Positions 16,859 through 25,154 of a DNA stretch of 64,000 nt are shown in pieces. A program made the translations under genes and the position numbers. Every line of letters begins with the position of its first letter. The stretch's first letter is position 1. The DNA comes from Brevibacillus brevis NBRC 100599 (GTDB lineage Bacteria > Bacillota > Bacilli > Brevibacillales > Brevibacillaceae): assembly GCF_000010165.1 (NCBI RefSeq), contig NC_012491.1:2239501-2303500 (forward strand). The letters run 5' to 3'. The notes below the pieces were generated by a model. That model was given only the letters and a program-made list of their open reading frames with translations, was not told where the DNA came from and did not search any database.

Positions 16859-17392
16859 CTACTCCCGTTCGAGCGGGCTTTCTTCCAGTTGGCGATACAT
16901 CTTTCCTTTATCCACATACGATTGGCGAATGCGTACGAATTCTTTCAAGTCTGCCTCGTTGAGTTCACGTTTTACTTTTGCTGGGTTGCCGACAACAAGC
17001 GAGCGAGGTGGCACCTTCATGCCAGGAGGAACGAGTGCACCCGCAGCAACCATCGCTTCTTCTCCGATTTCTGCACGATCCAGCACGATCGCACCCATTC
17101 CAATCAATGCGCCGCGACGTACCACGCAGCTATGTAAAACGGCGTTATGTCCAACGGTCACCTCGTCTTCAAGGATCAGCGGGTTGTTCGGGCTTTGGTG
17201 CAGGGTGCTGTTGTCTTGGACACTGACGCGTTTTCCAATGACGGTCGGAGCGATGTCCCCGCGGATCACAGTGTTGTACCAAATAGAAGAATCCTCGCCG
17301 ATTTCGACATTGCCAGAAACGACGGAGCCTTTTGCCAGGAAAACGGTAGGGTGAATCTTCGGTTTGATGTTTTCAAATGATAAGAGCAGCAT
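16859..17392 (-). CDS. Gamma-carbonic-anhydrase-family protein (YrdA/PaaY-like)
   Basis: The 177-residue protein is a left-handed beta-helix hexapeptide-repeat protein with the metal-site histidines of gamma carbonic anhydrases: one in NSTLHQS and a GHNAVLHSC segment. These usually trimerise and bind zinc or iron at the subunit interface; many lack measured carbonic anhydrase activity. AGGAGG precedes the ATG. It starts 13 bases after a HesB-like gene and is probably co-transcribed with it. Confidence 0.88.
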   Translation of the reverse strand: MLLLSFENIKPKIHPTVFLAKGSVVSGNVEIGEDSSIWYNTVIRGDIAPTVIGKRVSVQDNSTLHQSPNNPLILEDEVTVGHNAVLHSCVVRRGALIGMGAIVLDRAEIGEEAMVAAGALVPPGMKVPPRSLVVGNPAKVKRELNEADLKEFVRIRQSYVDKGKMYRQLEESPLERE

Positions 17393-17405
17393 AGTTACCT
17401 CCTAA

Positions 17406-17720
17406 TCAATGAGTAAGCGAGCAATCTGTTTGCATCGGACGCGGATGGAAAATAGAGAAGCGGCCAGTTGCAGGGTCGCAGTCGATGACTGTCCCGGAGA
17501 GCTGGTCTATCTCATGTGTTTGATAAAAGAAACGAATTCCACTTATTTCTCGGGCGTGATCATGTTTGTCCGCTTCCGTAATGGCGATGCTATATGTATA
17601 GCTGCCACAACCCGTCGTAGTCGGGACGAGTCTGATTCCGAGCTGTTCTGCATCCGATTCTTCCGCGATCATTTGTGCAAGACGTACCGCCGCAATTGGA
17701 GTAATGGTTATCATCGTCAT
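17406..17720 (-). CDS. HesB/IscA-like (YadR/YfhF) protein with a changed cysteine set
   Basis: The 104-residue protein has the HesB/IscA fold signature, including Cys38 in TTTGCGSYTY, but the C-terminal CGC pair of true A-type carriers is replaced by a single cysteine (MQTDCSL). It may therefore bind an iron-sulfur cluster differently or not at all. It is the first gene of a pair with a gamma-carbonic-anhydrase homologue. AAGGAGG precedes the ATG. Confidence 0.8.
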   Translation of the reverse strand: MTMITITPIAAVRLAQMIAEESDAEQLGIRLVPTTTGCGSYTYSIAITEADKHDHAREISGIRFFYQTHEIDQLSGTVIDCDPATGRFSIFHPRPMQTDCSLTH

Positions 17721-17775
17721 ACCTCCTTGTAGCCATTTCTATTGTACTACAAATGGCCCTTCCAAATCCTGCTTG

Positions 17776-17804
17776 TTGACCATGTAGGAGGCATGTGATA
17801 GAGT
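17776..17804 (+). promoter_or_regulatory. Promoter of rnpB
   Basis: TTGACC at 17776-17781 and TAGAGT at 17799-17804 are spaced by 17 bases. The predicted start is about 15-20 bases before the mature 5' end of the RNase P RNA. Confidence 0.6.
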
Positions 17805-17825
17805 AAATGTTACTGATTCTGATGT

Positions 17826-18229
17826 GCAGGAAATGTGGGTAGTCGCTGCCGCAATCGTTTCGACGATTGGCGGTAGAGGAAAGTCCAGGCTCGCCCAGGC
17901 TGAGATGCCTGGAGTGTTCGTACCTGGTGCAAGCCAGGGCAGTAAGGTGTTGAGCCTTGCTGACGGCGTGGAAAGGGCTCTCTCTGAGGCCCGAGTACGC
18001 TGAAAGTGCCACAGAAACGTAGCTTTTCTGGCGACAGAAAAGATGGAACGCGGTAAACCCTGCGAGCGAGAAACCCAAATTAGGTAGGGGAACCGTCCTG
18101 AAGGAATCAAACGGAAAGGACGGATGGTATCTTCGGATGCCATAGATAGATGGCTACCGCTCTTAGTGCGAGGGATTGCCCCGCTTGAAGCACGGGAGAG
18201 ACAGAACCTGGCTTATAGCATTTCCTGCT
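17826..18229 (+). ncRNA. rnpB: RNase P RNA, B type
   Basis: The catalytic RNA of ribonuclease P, which matures tRNA 5' ends. Conserved segments are present in order: GAGGAAAGTCC near the 5' end, GAAAGTGCCACAG, GAACGCGGTAAACCC, GAGCGAGAAACCCAAATT, AGATAGATGG, and ACAGAACCTGGCTTATAG near the 3' end. The ends pair (GCAGGAAATG with CATTTCCTGC), which sets the boundaries to within a few bases. The arrangement of the middle domains matches the Bacillus B type rather than the ancestral A type. Confidence 0.95.
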
Positions 18230-18243
18230 GGAATGAAAACGTA

Positions 18244-18275
18244 AAACCACCTGAGATCTCAGGTGGTTTTTTTAC
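18244..18275 (+). terminator. Terminator of rnpB
   Basis: ACCACCTGAGATCTCAGGTGGT is a perfect stem with a tiny loop and is followed by seven T residues. Confidence 0.9.
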
Positions 18276-18498
18276 GTTCTGCGAAATATCGTGAACCCGC
18301 TACCTATTCATGTTTGAGGAGCAGTGGAATGATTTACCCGAACAAGCTTTGAAACTTTTTCGGAAATCGTGTCGTCTAAAAAGAGCGTTCAGCCGAAGAA
18401 AACAGTTCTACTGTGGACTATTCCATCATTTCTTCAAATGGGAGAGTCTGCTGGAGAGAAAGAACTGATAAACGGTTACATTGATGGAGGGGTTTATT

Positions 18499-20835
18499 TT
18501 GAAAAAAGAAAAGAATCGAGCAACCATGGATTTTAAAAAATTAGTAGCGACTGCGGTTCTGGCAGGATCGCTTGCGCTGCCGGGTACCGGATGGGCTGCT
18601 ACGGCACTGCCATTCTCCGACATCGGAGGAAACGTGAACAAAGACGCGATTCTGAAATTGAACTATGCGGGTGTTCTGAAGGGGTATACAGATGGCACAT
18701 TCAGACCGTATAAAGAAGTGACGAGAGCAGAGTTCGCCAAAGTTGCGGTGCTGGCACTGGGGTACACAGACGCGCAAGCAAAGCTGCTGCAAGGAAAGAC
18801 CGCATTTAAAGATCTGCCAGCAGATCACTGGGCAACTGGGTACATTAATCTTGCGGTATCCCAAGGCATCATCAAGGGATATCCAGATGGAACCTTCAAA
18901 CCGAACAACAATGTAAAAATCGCGGAAGCATTGACTGTTTACGTACAAGGCTTGAAGATTGACGTTCGTCCATCAGGCTCAAGCGAGTGGTACATCCCAT
19001 ACTTGCTGGAAGCGGACAGAGCAGGTATTTACGATGCAAAAGAAACACCGACAGCAGCAGCTCCGCGTGATATCGTCGCGAAGTACACGGATCGCTTTAT
19101 GGAAACGCCTGTATACGCAAACGGCGCGTACTACGACAAAGATGGTAGCGCAAAAGGAACCAATCAGAAGCTGCAAGTAGTGAAGGGCGCAGTTGCTTCG
19201 TATGACAAGTCTGGCAAAAAGCTGAAGCTAGTCGGACAAAACAAAGAAATCGAATTGGCTGATTCCGCGCAAGTATACGGCAATCTGATCGTAGGCGCGC
19301 AAGTCGAATACATTACGAAAAATGGCCGAGTGGCTTTCCTCACCGTTGTTACTTCTGACTCCGAAATCGTGGAAGGAATCGTGAAAACTGGGCTTAATTT
19401 TACAACGGCTGTAGGCGATGAAAAGAAATTCAAGGCAATCGTCAATGGAAGAGAAGTTGTTTTGGAAGTAGAAGATGGCGTAAATGTAAGCCGCTCTCAC
19501 ATCGGCCAAAAGTTTGTGGCAGTGGTTGGCGACAATGGCAAAATCAAGTCCATCACGATCAGCGACAACACGACAAAAGGAATCGTGGAAAAAGTATCTT
19601 CCGTGAGCGGTTCCAACTCGAAGAAAGAGCTGAGAGTAGACGGCACGACCTACACGCTGGATTCCAAAGCAACGGTCAAAGGTAAGGCGCATCCAGAGGC
19701 AAAAGCAACGAGTGCTTCGTTCTCTGACATCGAAAAAGATGACTTGGTCGAGCTGACACTCAATGTGGACGGCAAAGTATCTGAGCTTGTTTACACGAAG
19801 CTGAGCTTCACAGATACGATCACCGTTGATACAGACAAAAACCTGATTCGCGTTGGCGGCGTCAATTACGAGGTGCATGAAGATACAGAGTTGTTCGTAG
19901 ACGAAGACGAAGTAGATGAGCTGGATGAGTTGACGAGCGGCAAAATTGCAGTGCTTACGTTTGACAAAAATGGAAATCTGGTGAAAGTAGAGCAGGGTGT
20001 AGGGGCAGCTACGAACAAGCAGGTCTCAGACACAACTGCGTATGCCCCAGGAAAACTGGCAACCGTGAAAATCGACGGGAAAACCTACGATATCTTGACC
20101 AACGCGAAGCTGACTGTCGATGGCAACTCCGTATCTCCAACGACGATTAAAAACGATCAGTTTAATGACCACCGCATCCTTACGTGGAAATACAACGTCG
20201 GCACGAATGACATTGTGGAGCTGACTTTGGAAAAGCAAACGGTAAAAGGATACGTGACGAAAAAATCCGGTTCCAAAATTACCGTGAACGGGAAAGTGTA
20301 TGAGCTCTTGTCCGGGGTTACGATTGACAGCGATGCAGCATCCAACGACAACGAGTACACGCTGACACTCAACAACGATGGCAAAGTAAAGGCCATTACA
20401 GGTGCACCTAAGAAAGTAAGCGGCGTGGTTGACTCTGTTGAGGTCCGTAACGATAACGGCAAGGTGACTTCCGCAAAAGTAGAGGTTAACGGCAAGACGT
20501 ACGATGTAACGGATGAGGACGCGATTGAAGATGTCGATCAATTTGAGTACGTAACATTGACTCTGGATCGTGACGGTGATGTCATTGCTGCTTCCGTCAG
20601 TGGAAAGCTGGCGAAAGAAAACGTGCGTTTCGTCGGAATTGAATCCCGTGTGAACAAAGACAAATACGTATTTTTCGATGACGTATCGACGAGCTTGAAG
20701 CTGACAGAAGACGCGAAGATCAAATACTACAACGGTAAGGACATGAAAGAAAGCGAGCTTTCCTCCAAGGACAAAGTGGATTTGTGGACAAATGATCAAG
20801 GTCTTGTCTATGCCATTGTCGTAGCAAAACGATAA
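18499..20835 (+). CDS. S-layer homology (SLH) domain cell-surface protein
   Basis: The 778-residue exported protein begins with a signal peptide (cleavage near GWAATA). Two clear SLH domains follow (GVLKGYTDGTFRPYKEVTRAE and GIIKGYPDGTFKPNNNV), then a degenerate third. SLH domains bind pyruvylated secondary wall polymers and hold S-layer proteins to the wall. The rest is an array of beta-rich, lysine- and aspartate-rich repeats without enzyme motifs, as in Brevibacillus wall proteins. I chose the TTG at 18499 because GGAGGGG lies seven bases upstream. ATG codons at 18484 and 18526 have poorer spacing. It has its own terminator. Confidence 0.88.
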   Translation: MKKEKNRATMDFKKLVATAVLAGSLALPGTGWAATALPFSDIGGNVNKDAILKLNYAGVLKGYTDGTFRPYKEVTRAEFAKVAVLALGYTDAQAKLLQGKTAFKDLPADHWATGYINLAVSQGIIKGYPDGTFKPNNNVKIAEALTVYVQGLKIDVRPSGSSEWYIPYLLEADRAGIYDAKETPTAAAPRDIVAKYTDRFMETPVYANGAYYDKDGSAKGTNQKLQVVKGAVASYDKSGKKLKLVGQNKEIELADSAQVYGNLIVGAQVEYITKNGRVAFLTVVTSDSEIVEGIVKTGLNFTTAVGDEKKFKAIVNGREVVLEVEDGVNVSRSHIGQKFVAVVGDNGKIKSITISDNTTKGIVEKVSSVSGSNSKKELRVDGTTYTLDSKATVKGKAHPEAKATSASFSDIEKDDLVELTLNVDGKVSELVYTKLSFTDTITVDTDKNLIRVGGVNYEVHEDTELFVDEDEVDELDELTSGKIAVLTFDKNGNLVKVEQGVGAATNKQVSDTTAYAPGKLATVKIDGKTYDILTNAKLTVDGNSVSPTTIKNDQFNDHRILTWKYNVGTNDIVELTLEKQTVKGYVTKKSGSKITVNGKVYELLSGVTIDSDAASNDNEYTLTLNNDGKVKAITGAPKKVSGVVDSVEVRNDNGKVTSAKVEVNGKTYDVTDEDAIEDVDQFEYVTLTLDRDGDVIAASVSGKLAKENVRFVGIESRVNKDKYVFFDDVSTSLKLTEDAKIKYYNGKDMKESELSSKDKVDLWTNDQGLVYAIVVAKR

Positions 20836-20848
20836 GAAAATAGAAAAG

Positions 20849-20894
20849 GGCGATCTCTTCCTCCATTCGAGGAGAAGGGGTCGCTTTTTCTTTT
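20849..20894 (+). terminator. Terminator of the SLH protein gene
   Basis: GCGATCTCTTCCTC pairs imperfectly with GAGGAGAAGGGGTCGC around a short loop and is followed by a T-rich run. Confidence 0.75.
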
Positions 20895-20920
20895 GTTGGC
20901 ATAGGCTTTAAAAGTATTTA

Positions 20921-20939
20921 ATTGAAAATCGTTTTCAAT
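20921..20939. promoter_or_regulatory. Fur-box-like palindrome upstream of the flavin monooxygenase
   Basis: ATTGAAAATCGTTTTCAAT is a 19-base palindrome with one mismatched pair. It agrees with the 7-1-7 Fur-family pattern TGATAATNATTATCA at 12 of 14 defined positions. It lies about 60-80 bases before the ATG. Confidence 0.45.
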
Positions 20940-20964
20940 GAAAAGAAGATGTGATATATTTATT

Positions 20965-20982
20965 TTGTTTCGCACAAAACAA
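20965..20982. promoter_or_regulatory. Likely MarR operator before the flavin monooxygenase
   Basis: TTGTTT-N6-AAACAA, a perfect inverted repeat with six-base arms, lies directly before the ribosome site. The same motif with the same spacing occurs twice before the adjacent marR gene. Confidence 0.65.
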
Positions 20983-20997
20983 AAAGGAGTGATTTCA

Positions 20998-22509
20998 ATG
21001 CAGGTCGATTATGAAGTGATTATTGTTGGTGGTGGACCAGTTGGCATGATGGTGGCTGGTGAGCTGGCGTTGGCGAAAGTGAAGGTGTGCGTACTTGAGC
21101 GCTTAAAGGAAACGACTCCGTATTCACGGGCGCTCACGGTACATCCGCGCACACTGGAAATCCTGGATATGCGCGGGTTGAAGGCGAAACTACTTGAGAG
21201 AGGAAAGCCGATTTCGACGACGCATTTTGCTGCGCTTGATACACGCTTGGATTTTTCAGTCTTGGATTCTTCCTCCAACTACACCCTGATTATTCCCCAA
21301 CATGACACGGAGAAGGTACTAGAGGAGTGGGCGAAAAGTCTAGGGGTAGAAATACGAAGGGAAGAGGAGGTAGTGGCCATACACCAAGATCAGCATGGGG
21401 TTGAGATTGAGGCTTCCGGGCCGAATGGAAAGGCTGTGCTGACAGCAAGCTATGTCGTCGGTGCAGATGGCGCTGGCAGCATTGTCCGCAAGCAGGCAGG
21501 CATTCCGTTTGTCGGTAAGAATGCGACCTTTACGGCTATGCAAGGGGATGTTGTTTTGAAAAATCCGCCGGAATCAGGAGCTCCTTCCTACTTTAATGAA
21601 CAAGGCTTGGTCATGATTGTACCCTTGCCAAAAGGGATGCATCGGGTGGTACTGATCGATACGGAGCGAATGGCTGTACCAAAGGAAGAGCCAGTTACTT
21701 TGGAGGAACTGCGCACTAGTTTGCTGCGTATTCTTGGAGACGATTTTGGAATTTCCGATCCGTTTTGGATGACTCGTTTTGGCAATACGACCTTGCAAGC
21801 TCAGCGTTATCGAGAAGGGCGGATTTTCCTGGCGGGAGATGCTGCCCATATTCATTTTCCAGCCGGAGGACAGGGGATGAACGTTGGCTTGCAAGAGGCA
21901 ATCAACCTGGGGTGGAAGCTGGCGGCCCATTTAAAAGGCTGGGCACCGGATTGGCTGTTGGACAGCTATCATACGGAGCGTTTCCCCATCAATACCGCAT
22001 TACTTACGAATACACAGATGCAATCACTGCTGTTCGGTAGTTCGGAATTCTCCCCATCCGTTATCGCTTTAAGAAATATGGTGTCCGACCTGCTGCAAAT
22101 ACCCGAGGCAAATTATCGGTTGGCTACTCAAATCTCTGCGTTCAATGTCCAGTATGAACCGGTTGGGGAGATGCCGTCGCATGTATTGAACGGTCGACGT
22201 TTTACAGAGTTGAATCTGCGTCTGGAGAACGGTGAGTGCCAGAATGCATACGAGCTTTTTCATTCTGGTTCATTCCTGGTGCTGCATTTCGGCTCGGATG
22301 AACGATTGGATGAAGCTCTCGATTGGTCGAAATATAAGCATGTCCATGTAGTTCGTGCTTCGCTTGCAAAGGGAGCTGCTAATTGGCATGACGTGCATAC
22401 AGCGTTGATTCGACCGGATGGATATGTCGCGTGGGCTGTTTCCCAAGAGGAGTCTAATCCGCTGGAAGCGATTCGGAAAGGAATCTCCTACTGGTGCGGA
22501 CATGATTGA
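20998..22509 (+). CDS. FAD-dependent aromatic monooxygenase (rifampicin/tetracycline monooxygenase-like)
   Basis: The 503-residue group A flavoprotein monooxygenase has the FAD-binding motif GGGPVG at 11-16, the DG motif GADGAGS near 155-160 and the second FAD motif GDAAH near 280, followed by PAGGQGMNVG. It resembles the PheA/TetX/Rox class, which hydroxylates phenolic or drug substrates using NAD(P)H and oxygen. AAAGGAG precedes the ATG at 20998. It is probably controlled by the MarR protein encoded just downstream, since both share an operator sequence. Confidence 0.85.
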   Translation: MQVDYEVIIVGGGPVGMMVAGELALAKVKVCVLERLKETTPYSRALTVHPRTLEILDMRGLKAKLLERGKPISTTHFAALDTRLDFSVLDSSSNYTLIIPQHDTEKVLEEWAKSLGVEIRREEEVVAIHQDQHGVEIEASGPNGKAVLTASYVVGADGAGSIVRKQAGIPFVGKNATFTAMQGDVVLKNPPESGAPSYFNEQGLVMIVPLPKGMHRVVLIDTERMAVPKEEPVTLEELRTSLLRILGDDFGISDPFWMTRFGNTTLQAQRYREGRIFLAGDAAHIHFPAGGQGMNVGLQEAINLGWKLAAHLKGWAPDWLLDSYHTERFPINTALLTNTQMQSLLFGSSEFSPSVIALRNMVSDLLQIPEANYRLATQISAFNVQYEPVGEMPSHVLNGRRFTELNLRLENGECQNAYELFHSGSFLVLHFGSDERLDEALDWSKYKHVHVVRASLAKGAANWHDVHTALIRPDGYVAWAVSQEESNPLEAIRKGISYWCGHD

Positions 22510-22521
22510 TTGAAAACGGAA

Positions 22522-22539
22522 TTGTTTTGCGAAAAACAA
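22522..22539. promoter_or_regulatory. Likely MarR operator, copy 1 before marR
   Basis: TTGTTT-N6-AAACAA, identical in arms and spacing to the copy before the monooxygenase gene. Confidence 0.65.
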
Positions 22540-22546
22540 AATAAAA

Positions 22547-22576
22547 TTGTTTTTCTCGAAACAATCAGTATATAAT
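22547..22576 (+). promoter_or_regulatory. marR promoter overlapping operator copy 2
   Basis: TTGTTT at 22547-22552 can serve as -35, with TATAAT at 22571-22576 after 18 bases. The same -35 is the left arm of a third TTGTTT-N6-AAACAA repeat (22547-22564), so bound repressor would block RNA polymerase. This predicts autorepression. Confidence 0.65.
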
Positions 22577-22612
22577 GGAGGCGAGATGAGATGGTAATCT
22601 AGGAGACATGAT

Positions 22613-23098
22613 ATGCAAAGCACAGAACTTTCCAAGCAGCGGATCATACAGCTTTACATACAGCTAGTCACGCAGCAAGAGCTGCGAGAAAGCAAATTGA
22701 CTGCGCGAATGGCAGAGGAGATGCAGAAGCTGGAATCCGAGATGGGGATGAAGCTAAATCTTACCCTATCCGAAATTCATTTCATTGCCTGTATCGGGGA
22801 TCATGGTCCCATCAATGTCACCACGATTTCGGAAAAAGTCAATTTAACGAAAGGATCCATAACACGGATCAGCAAAAAGCTATGGAAGCTTGATTTAATT
22901 AAAAGGCAACAGCTGGTTGATAATAAGAAAGAAGTGTACTATCGGCTAACTGCAAAGGGTCAGAAGCTGTACAAGATTCATCACCAGTTGCATCAGGACA
23001 TTGAACAGCGTTTTAAGAGCTTTCTGGATAAATACACACCGGAGCAATTAGCATTTTCCCGCGAATTGTTGGAGGACTTGCTGGATTGGGATTTCTGA
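22613..23098 (+). CDS. MarR-family transcriptional regulator
   Basis: The 161-residue protein has a winged helix-turn-helix with the MarR pattern: INVTTISEKVNLTKGSITRISKKL, then the wing KRQQLVDNKKEVYYRLTAKG. MarR proteins usually repress neighbouring genes and release DNA on binding a phenolic or drug ligand. Its neighbour is a flavin monooxygenase preceded by the same operator motif found twice at its own promoter. AGGAG precedes the ATG. Confidence 0.88.
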   Translation: MQSTELSKQRIIQLYIQLVTQQELRESKLTARMAEEMQKLESEMGMKLNLTLSEIHFIACIGDHGPINVTTISEKVNLTKGSITRISKKLWKLDLIKRQQLVDNKKEVYYRLTAKGQKLYKIHHQLHQDIEQRFKSFLDKYTPEQLAFSRELLEDLLDWDF

Positions 23099-23110
23099 GA
23101 ACGGAAACAA

Positions 23111-23143
23111 AGGGGCGCCATCGACTGATGGTGTCCTTTTTAT
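23111..23143 (+). terminator. Terminator of the marR gene
   Basis: GGCGCCATC and GATGGTGTCC form a stem (with one G-T pair) followed by a T-rich run. Confidence 0.75.
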
Positions 23144-23158
23144 TGTCTTGGGGTCTTC

Positions 23159-23187
23159 TTGACAAATGAAACTATTCTTCATACAAT
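23159..23187 (+). promoter_or_regulatory. Strong sigma-A promoter of the tetR-DUF418 pair
   Basis: TTGACA at 23159-23164 and TACAAT at 23182-23187 are spaced by exactly 17 bases, close to consensus. An inverted repeat starts seven bases downstream. Confidence 0.75.
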
Positions 23188-23193
23188 TTGGTC

Positions 23194-23221
23194 GATCAAT
23201 CAATTTTTTGATTAATTGATC
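23194..23221. promoter_or_regulatory. Likely TetR operator
   Basis: GATCAATCAA and TTAATTGATC are inverted arms (9 of 10 matching) with an 8-base spacer, placed at the predicted transcription start of the tetR-like gene. This is the position expected for an autorepressor. Confidence 0.6.
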
Positions 23222-23249
23222 AAAAATGAGCATCAGGAGTGGAATAATA

Positions 23250-23843
23250 ATGACTGATTCTTTTATTGCCGAGGCTAGAAGAGAGCAGATTGTTCTTGCA
23301 TGTATGGATACATTAGAAGAGGTCGGCTATCACAACTTAAGCCTAACGAAGGTAGCAAAAAAAGCCAGGATCAGCACGGGACTTATTTCTTATCACTTTC
23401 ATGACAAGCTTGATCTCATGAATCATACTTTACAGTTTCTAGTAGAGAAGCGACTTGATTTTATTCGTATGAACGTTGTGTTATCACATTCTGCAACGAA
23501 AAAACTGGAAGCTTTTATAAAGGCACATCTGACCTATCAAGAAACCCATTATAAACATACGATTGCCTTGATTGAGATTGTCTTTACTGCTCGGAATGAA
23601 AATGGGGTGCCTTATTACAGGATGGAAGAAGAACAGGAAGAGGACGGACTACGAACGATATTAGTGGATATTCTCAAGGAAGGCCAACAGAATGGGGAAT
23701 TTACGTCATCCTTTCAAACAGAAATAGTCGAATCTTTTATTATCGGGGCAATCGAAGAAAGAATGCTTAAGCCAAATTCATCTATACCCATGGAGCAATA
23801 CGCTGTTGAGCTCGTAAAAATGGTGATGAAGCTCATTGTCTAA
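23250..23843 (+). CDS. TetR-family transcriptional regulator
   Basis: The 197-residue protein has the N-terminal TetR helix-turn-helix: EVGYHNLSLTKVAKKA, then RISTGLISYHFHDKLDLM. A ligand-binding helical domain follows. I chose the ATG at 23250 because CAGGAG is well placed before it; an upstream ATG would extend into the operator. It precedes a DUF418 membrane protein by 43 bases and probably controls both. Confidence 0.85.
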   Translation: MTDSFIAEARREQIVLACMDTLEEVGYHNLSLTKVAKKARISTGLISYHFHDKLDLMNHTLQFLVEKRLDFIRMNVVLSHSATKKLEAFIKAHLTYQETHYKHTIALIEIVFTARNENGVPYYRMEEEQEEDGLRTILVDILKEGQQNGEFTSSFQTEIVESFIIGAIEERMLKPNSSIPMEQYAVELVKMVMKLIV

Positions 23844-23886
23844 CGATACCGTTGAACTTTTGGCAATGAACAAAGGAGAGGATCGT

Positions 23887-25110
23887 ATGTCCGCTTTACC
23901 TCATATGAAAACGGCGGAGACAAAAAAACGTGCCGTTTCATTAGATCTGGCCAGAGGCGCTATGTTATTACTTATTGTACTCGCGCATGCCCCACTGTAT
24001 CTGTACGCTTTGGAACCCGGGATCGTTCACAGAATGGAAAGTCAGAATTTCTTTGATCAAGTTGTCAATCTTTTTGGTATGTTCATCATCGATAACAGAG
24101 CGAGAGCGATGTTTGCCGTTTTATTTGGTTATGGTTTGGTACTGGCTTTTGATAGTCAAATGGCGAAAGGAAAAAGAGAAAAAGATGCTTTAAAGGCAGT
24201 CCGTAGCCGTTCCTGGTATTTGATTGTATTTGGAGCCGTTTTAGTGGTGATCATTGGCGGTCAAGATATTTTAATGGCCTACGGGGTAGCTGGACTTCTC
24301 GTCAGTTGGCTGTTAACACGTGAAATCAAGACTCTGATCCGAACCTTTATTGTTATCACGGTATTTTATATCATCGCAAATCCGATAATGTGGGGCTTCA
24401 CGATGGAATCCATCGGAGATTATGGGTTTCCTCCAGAGGTTTTAGCTACAGACACCTATCTGAGCACACTGATACTAAGCTTGACTTATTTTCCGTTTGT
24501 TCCCGTTTTTATTCATGGTATGTTTCCGATTCTTCCTTCCGTTTTGTTGGGTATGTGGATTGCCAACTATCAATTATTAACCAAGCCCGAGCAACAGTTA
24601 CGAACACTTTCTATTATTACAACGATCGGCTTAGCTGTTTCCATACTAGGAGCATTGCCTGTAACCTTTATTGGGAGCATATGGAACCCAAGCTTTTTTC
24701 TCGCTGGTTTCGTTTATGGATTCCACATTTTAACTGGAATTGCTGGAGGATTAGCCTACGCGGCTTTCTTTGGAATTATTGGGGCAAAGGTAAAAAAAGC
24801 GGGGCCTTTACTCCAGTCATTTATGGCTTTAGGAAAACGTTCCTTAACATTCTATGTATGGAATGAGGCGATGCTGGTTTTATTCTTGTCGCCAGTAGCA
24901 CTTGATTTAGGGGGACGCGGTAGTAACGGAATGGCTGCTTTGGTTGCGGTTGGAATATGGATTCTCTCTCTGCTACTGGCCACAATTTTAGAAAAATACA
25001 AGCGGAACGGACCATTAGAAATCGTAATGAGACGATTGGTATATAAAAATAAAACTCATGAACTTATCATTCGCGCAGGGGTAGTGCCTTCTTTTTTCAA
25101 TCGATTATAA
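23887..25110 (+). CDS. DUF418-family membrane protein (YeiB-like)
   Basis: The 407-residue protein has about ten membrane segments. It starts with the typical RAVSLDLARGAMLLLIVLAH segment shared with membrane acyltransferase-like proteins and ends with a DUF418 domain. Function is unproven; relatives are thought to act on envelope or drug-related substrates. AAAGGAG is correctly placed before the ATG at 23887. It follows a TetR gene in what looks like a two-gene operon. Confidence 0.8.
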   Translation: MSALPHMKTAETKKRAVSLDLARGAMLLLIVLAHAPLYLYALEPGIVHRMESQNFFDQVVNLFGMFIIDNRARAMFAVLFGYGLVLAFDSQMAKGKREKDALKAVRSRSWYLIVFGAVLVVIIGGQDILMAYGVAGLLVSWLLTREIKTLIRTFIVITVFYIIANPIMWGFTMESIGDYGFPPEVLATDTYLSTLILSLTYFPFVPVFIHGMFPILPSVLLGMWIANYQLLTKPEQQLRTLSIITTIGLAVSILGALPVTFIGSIWNPSFFLAGFVYGFHILTGIAGGLAYAAFFGIIGAKVKKAGPLLQSFMALGKRSLTFYVWNEAMLVLFLSPVALDLGGRGSNGMAALVAVGIWILSLLLATILEKYKRNGPLEIVMRRLVYKNKTHELIIRAGVVPSFFNRL

Positions 25111-25154
25111 TAGCGTATAGAAGCGATTACTGTTATGAGAAAGAAGGAACCTCC

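Noticed and set aside
17739-18143. Minus-strand frames of 134 and 162 residues
   Set aside because: They cross the RNase P RNA gene, whose conserved segments explain this sequence.
18275-18498. Possible gene or RNA between rnpB and the SLH protein gene
   Set aside because: I see no open frame with start signals and no clear promoter boxes; it is probably the leader and promoter region of the SLH gene.
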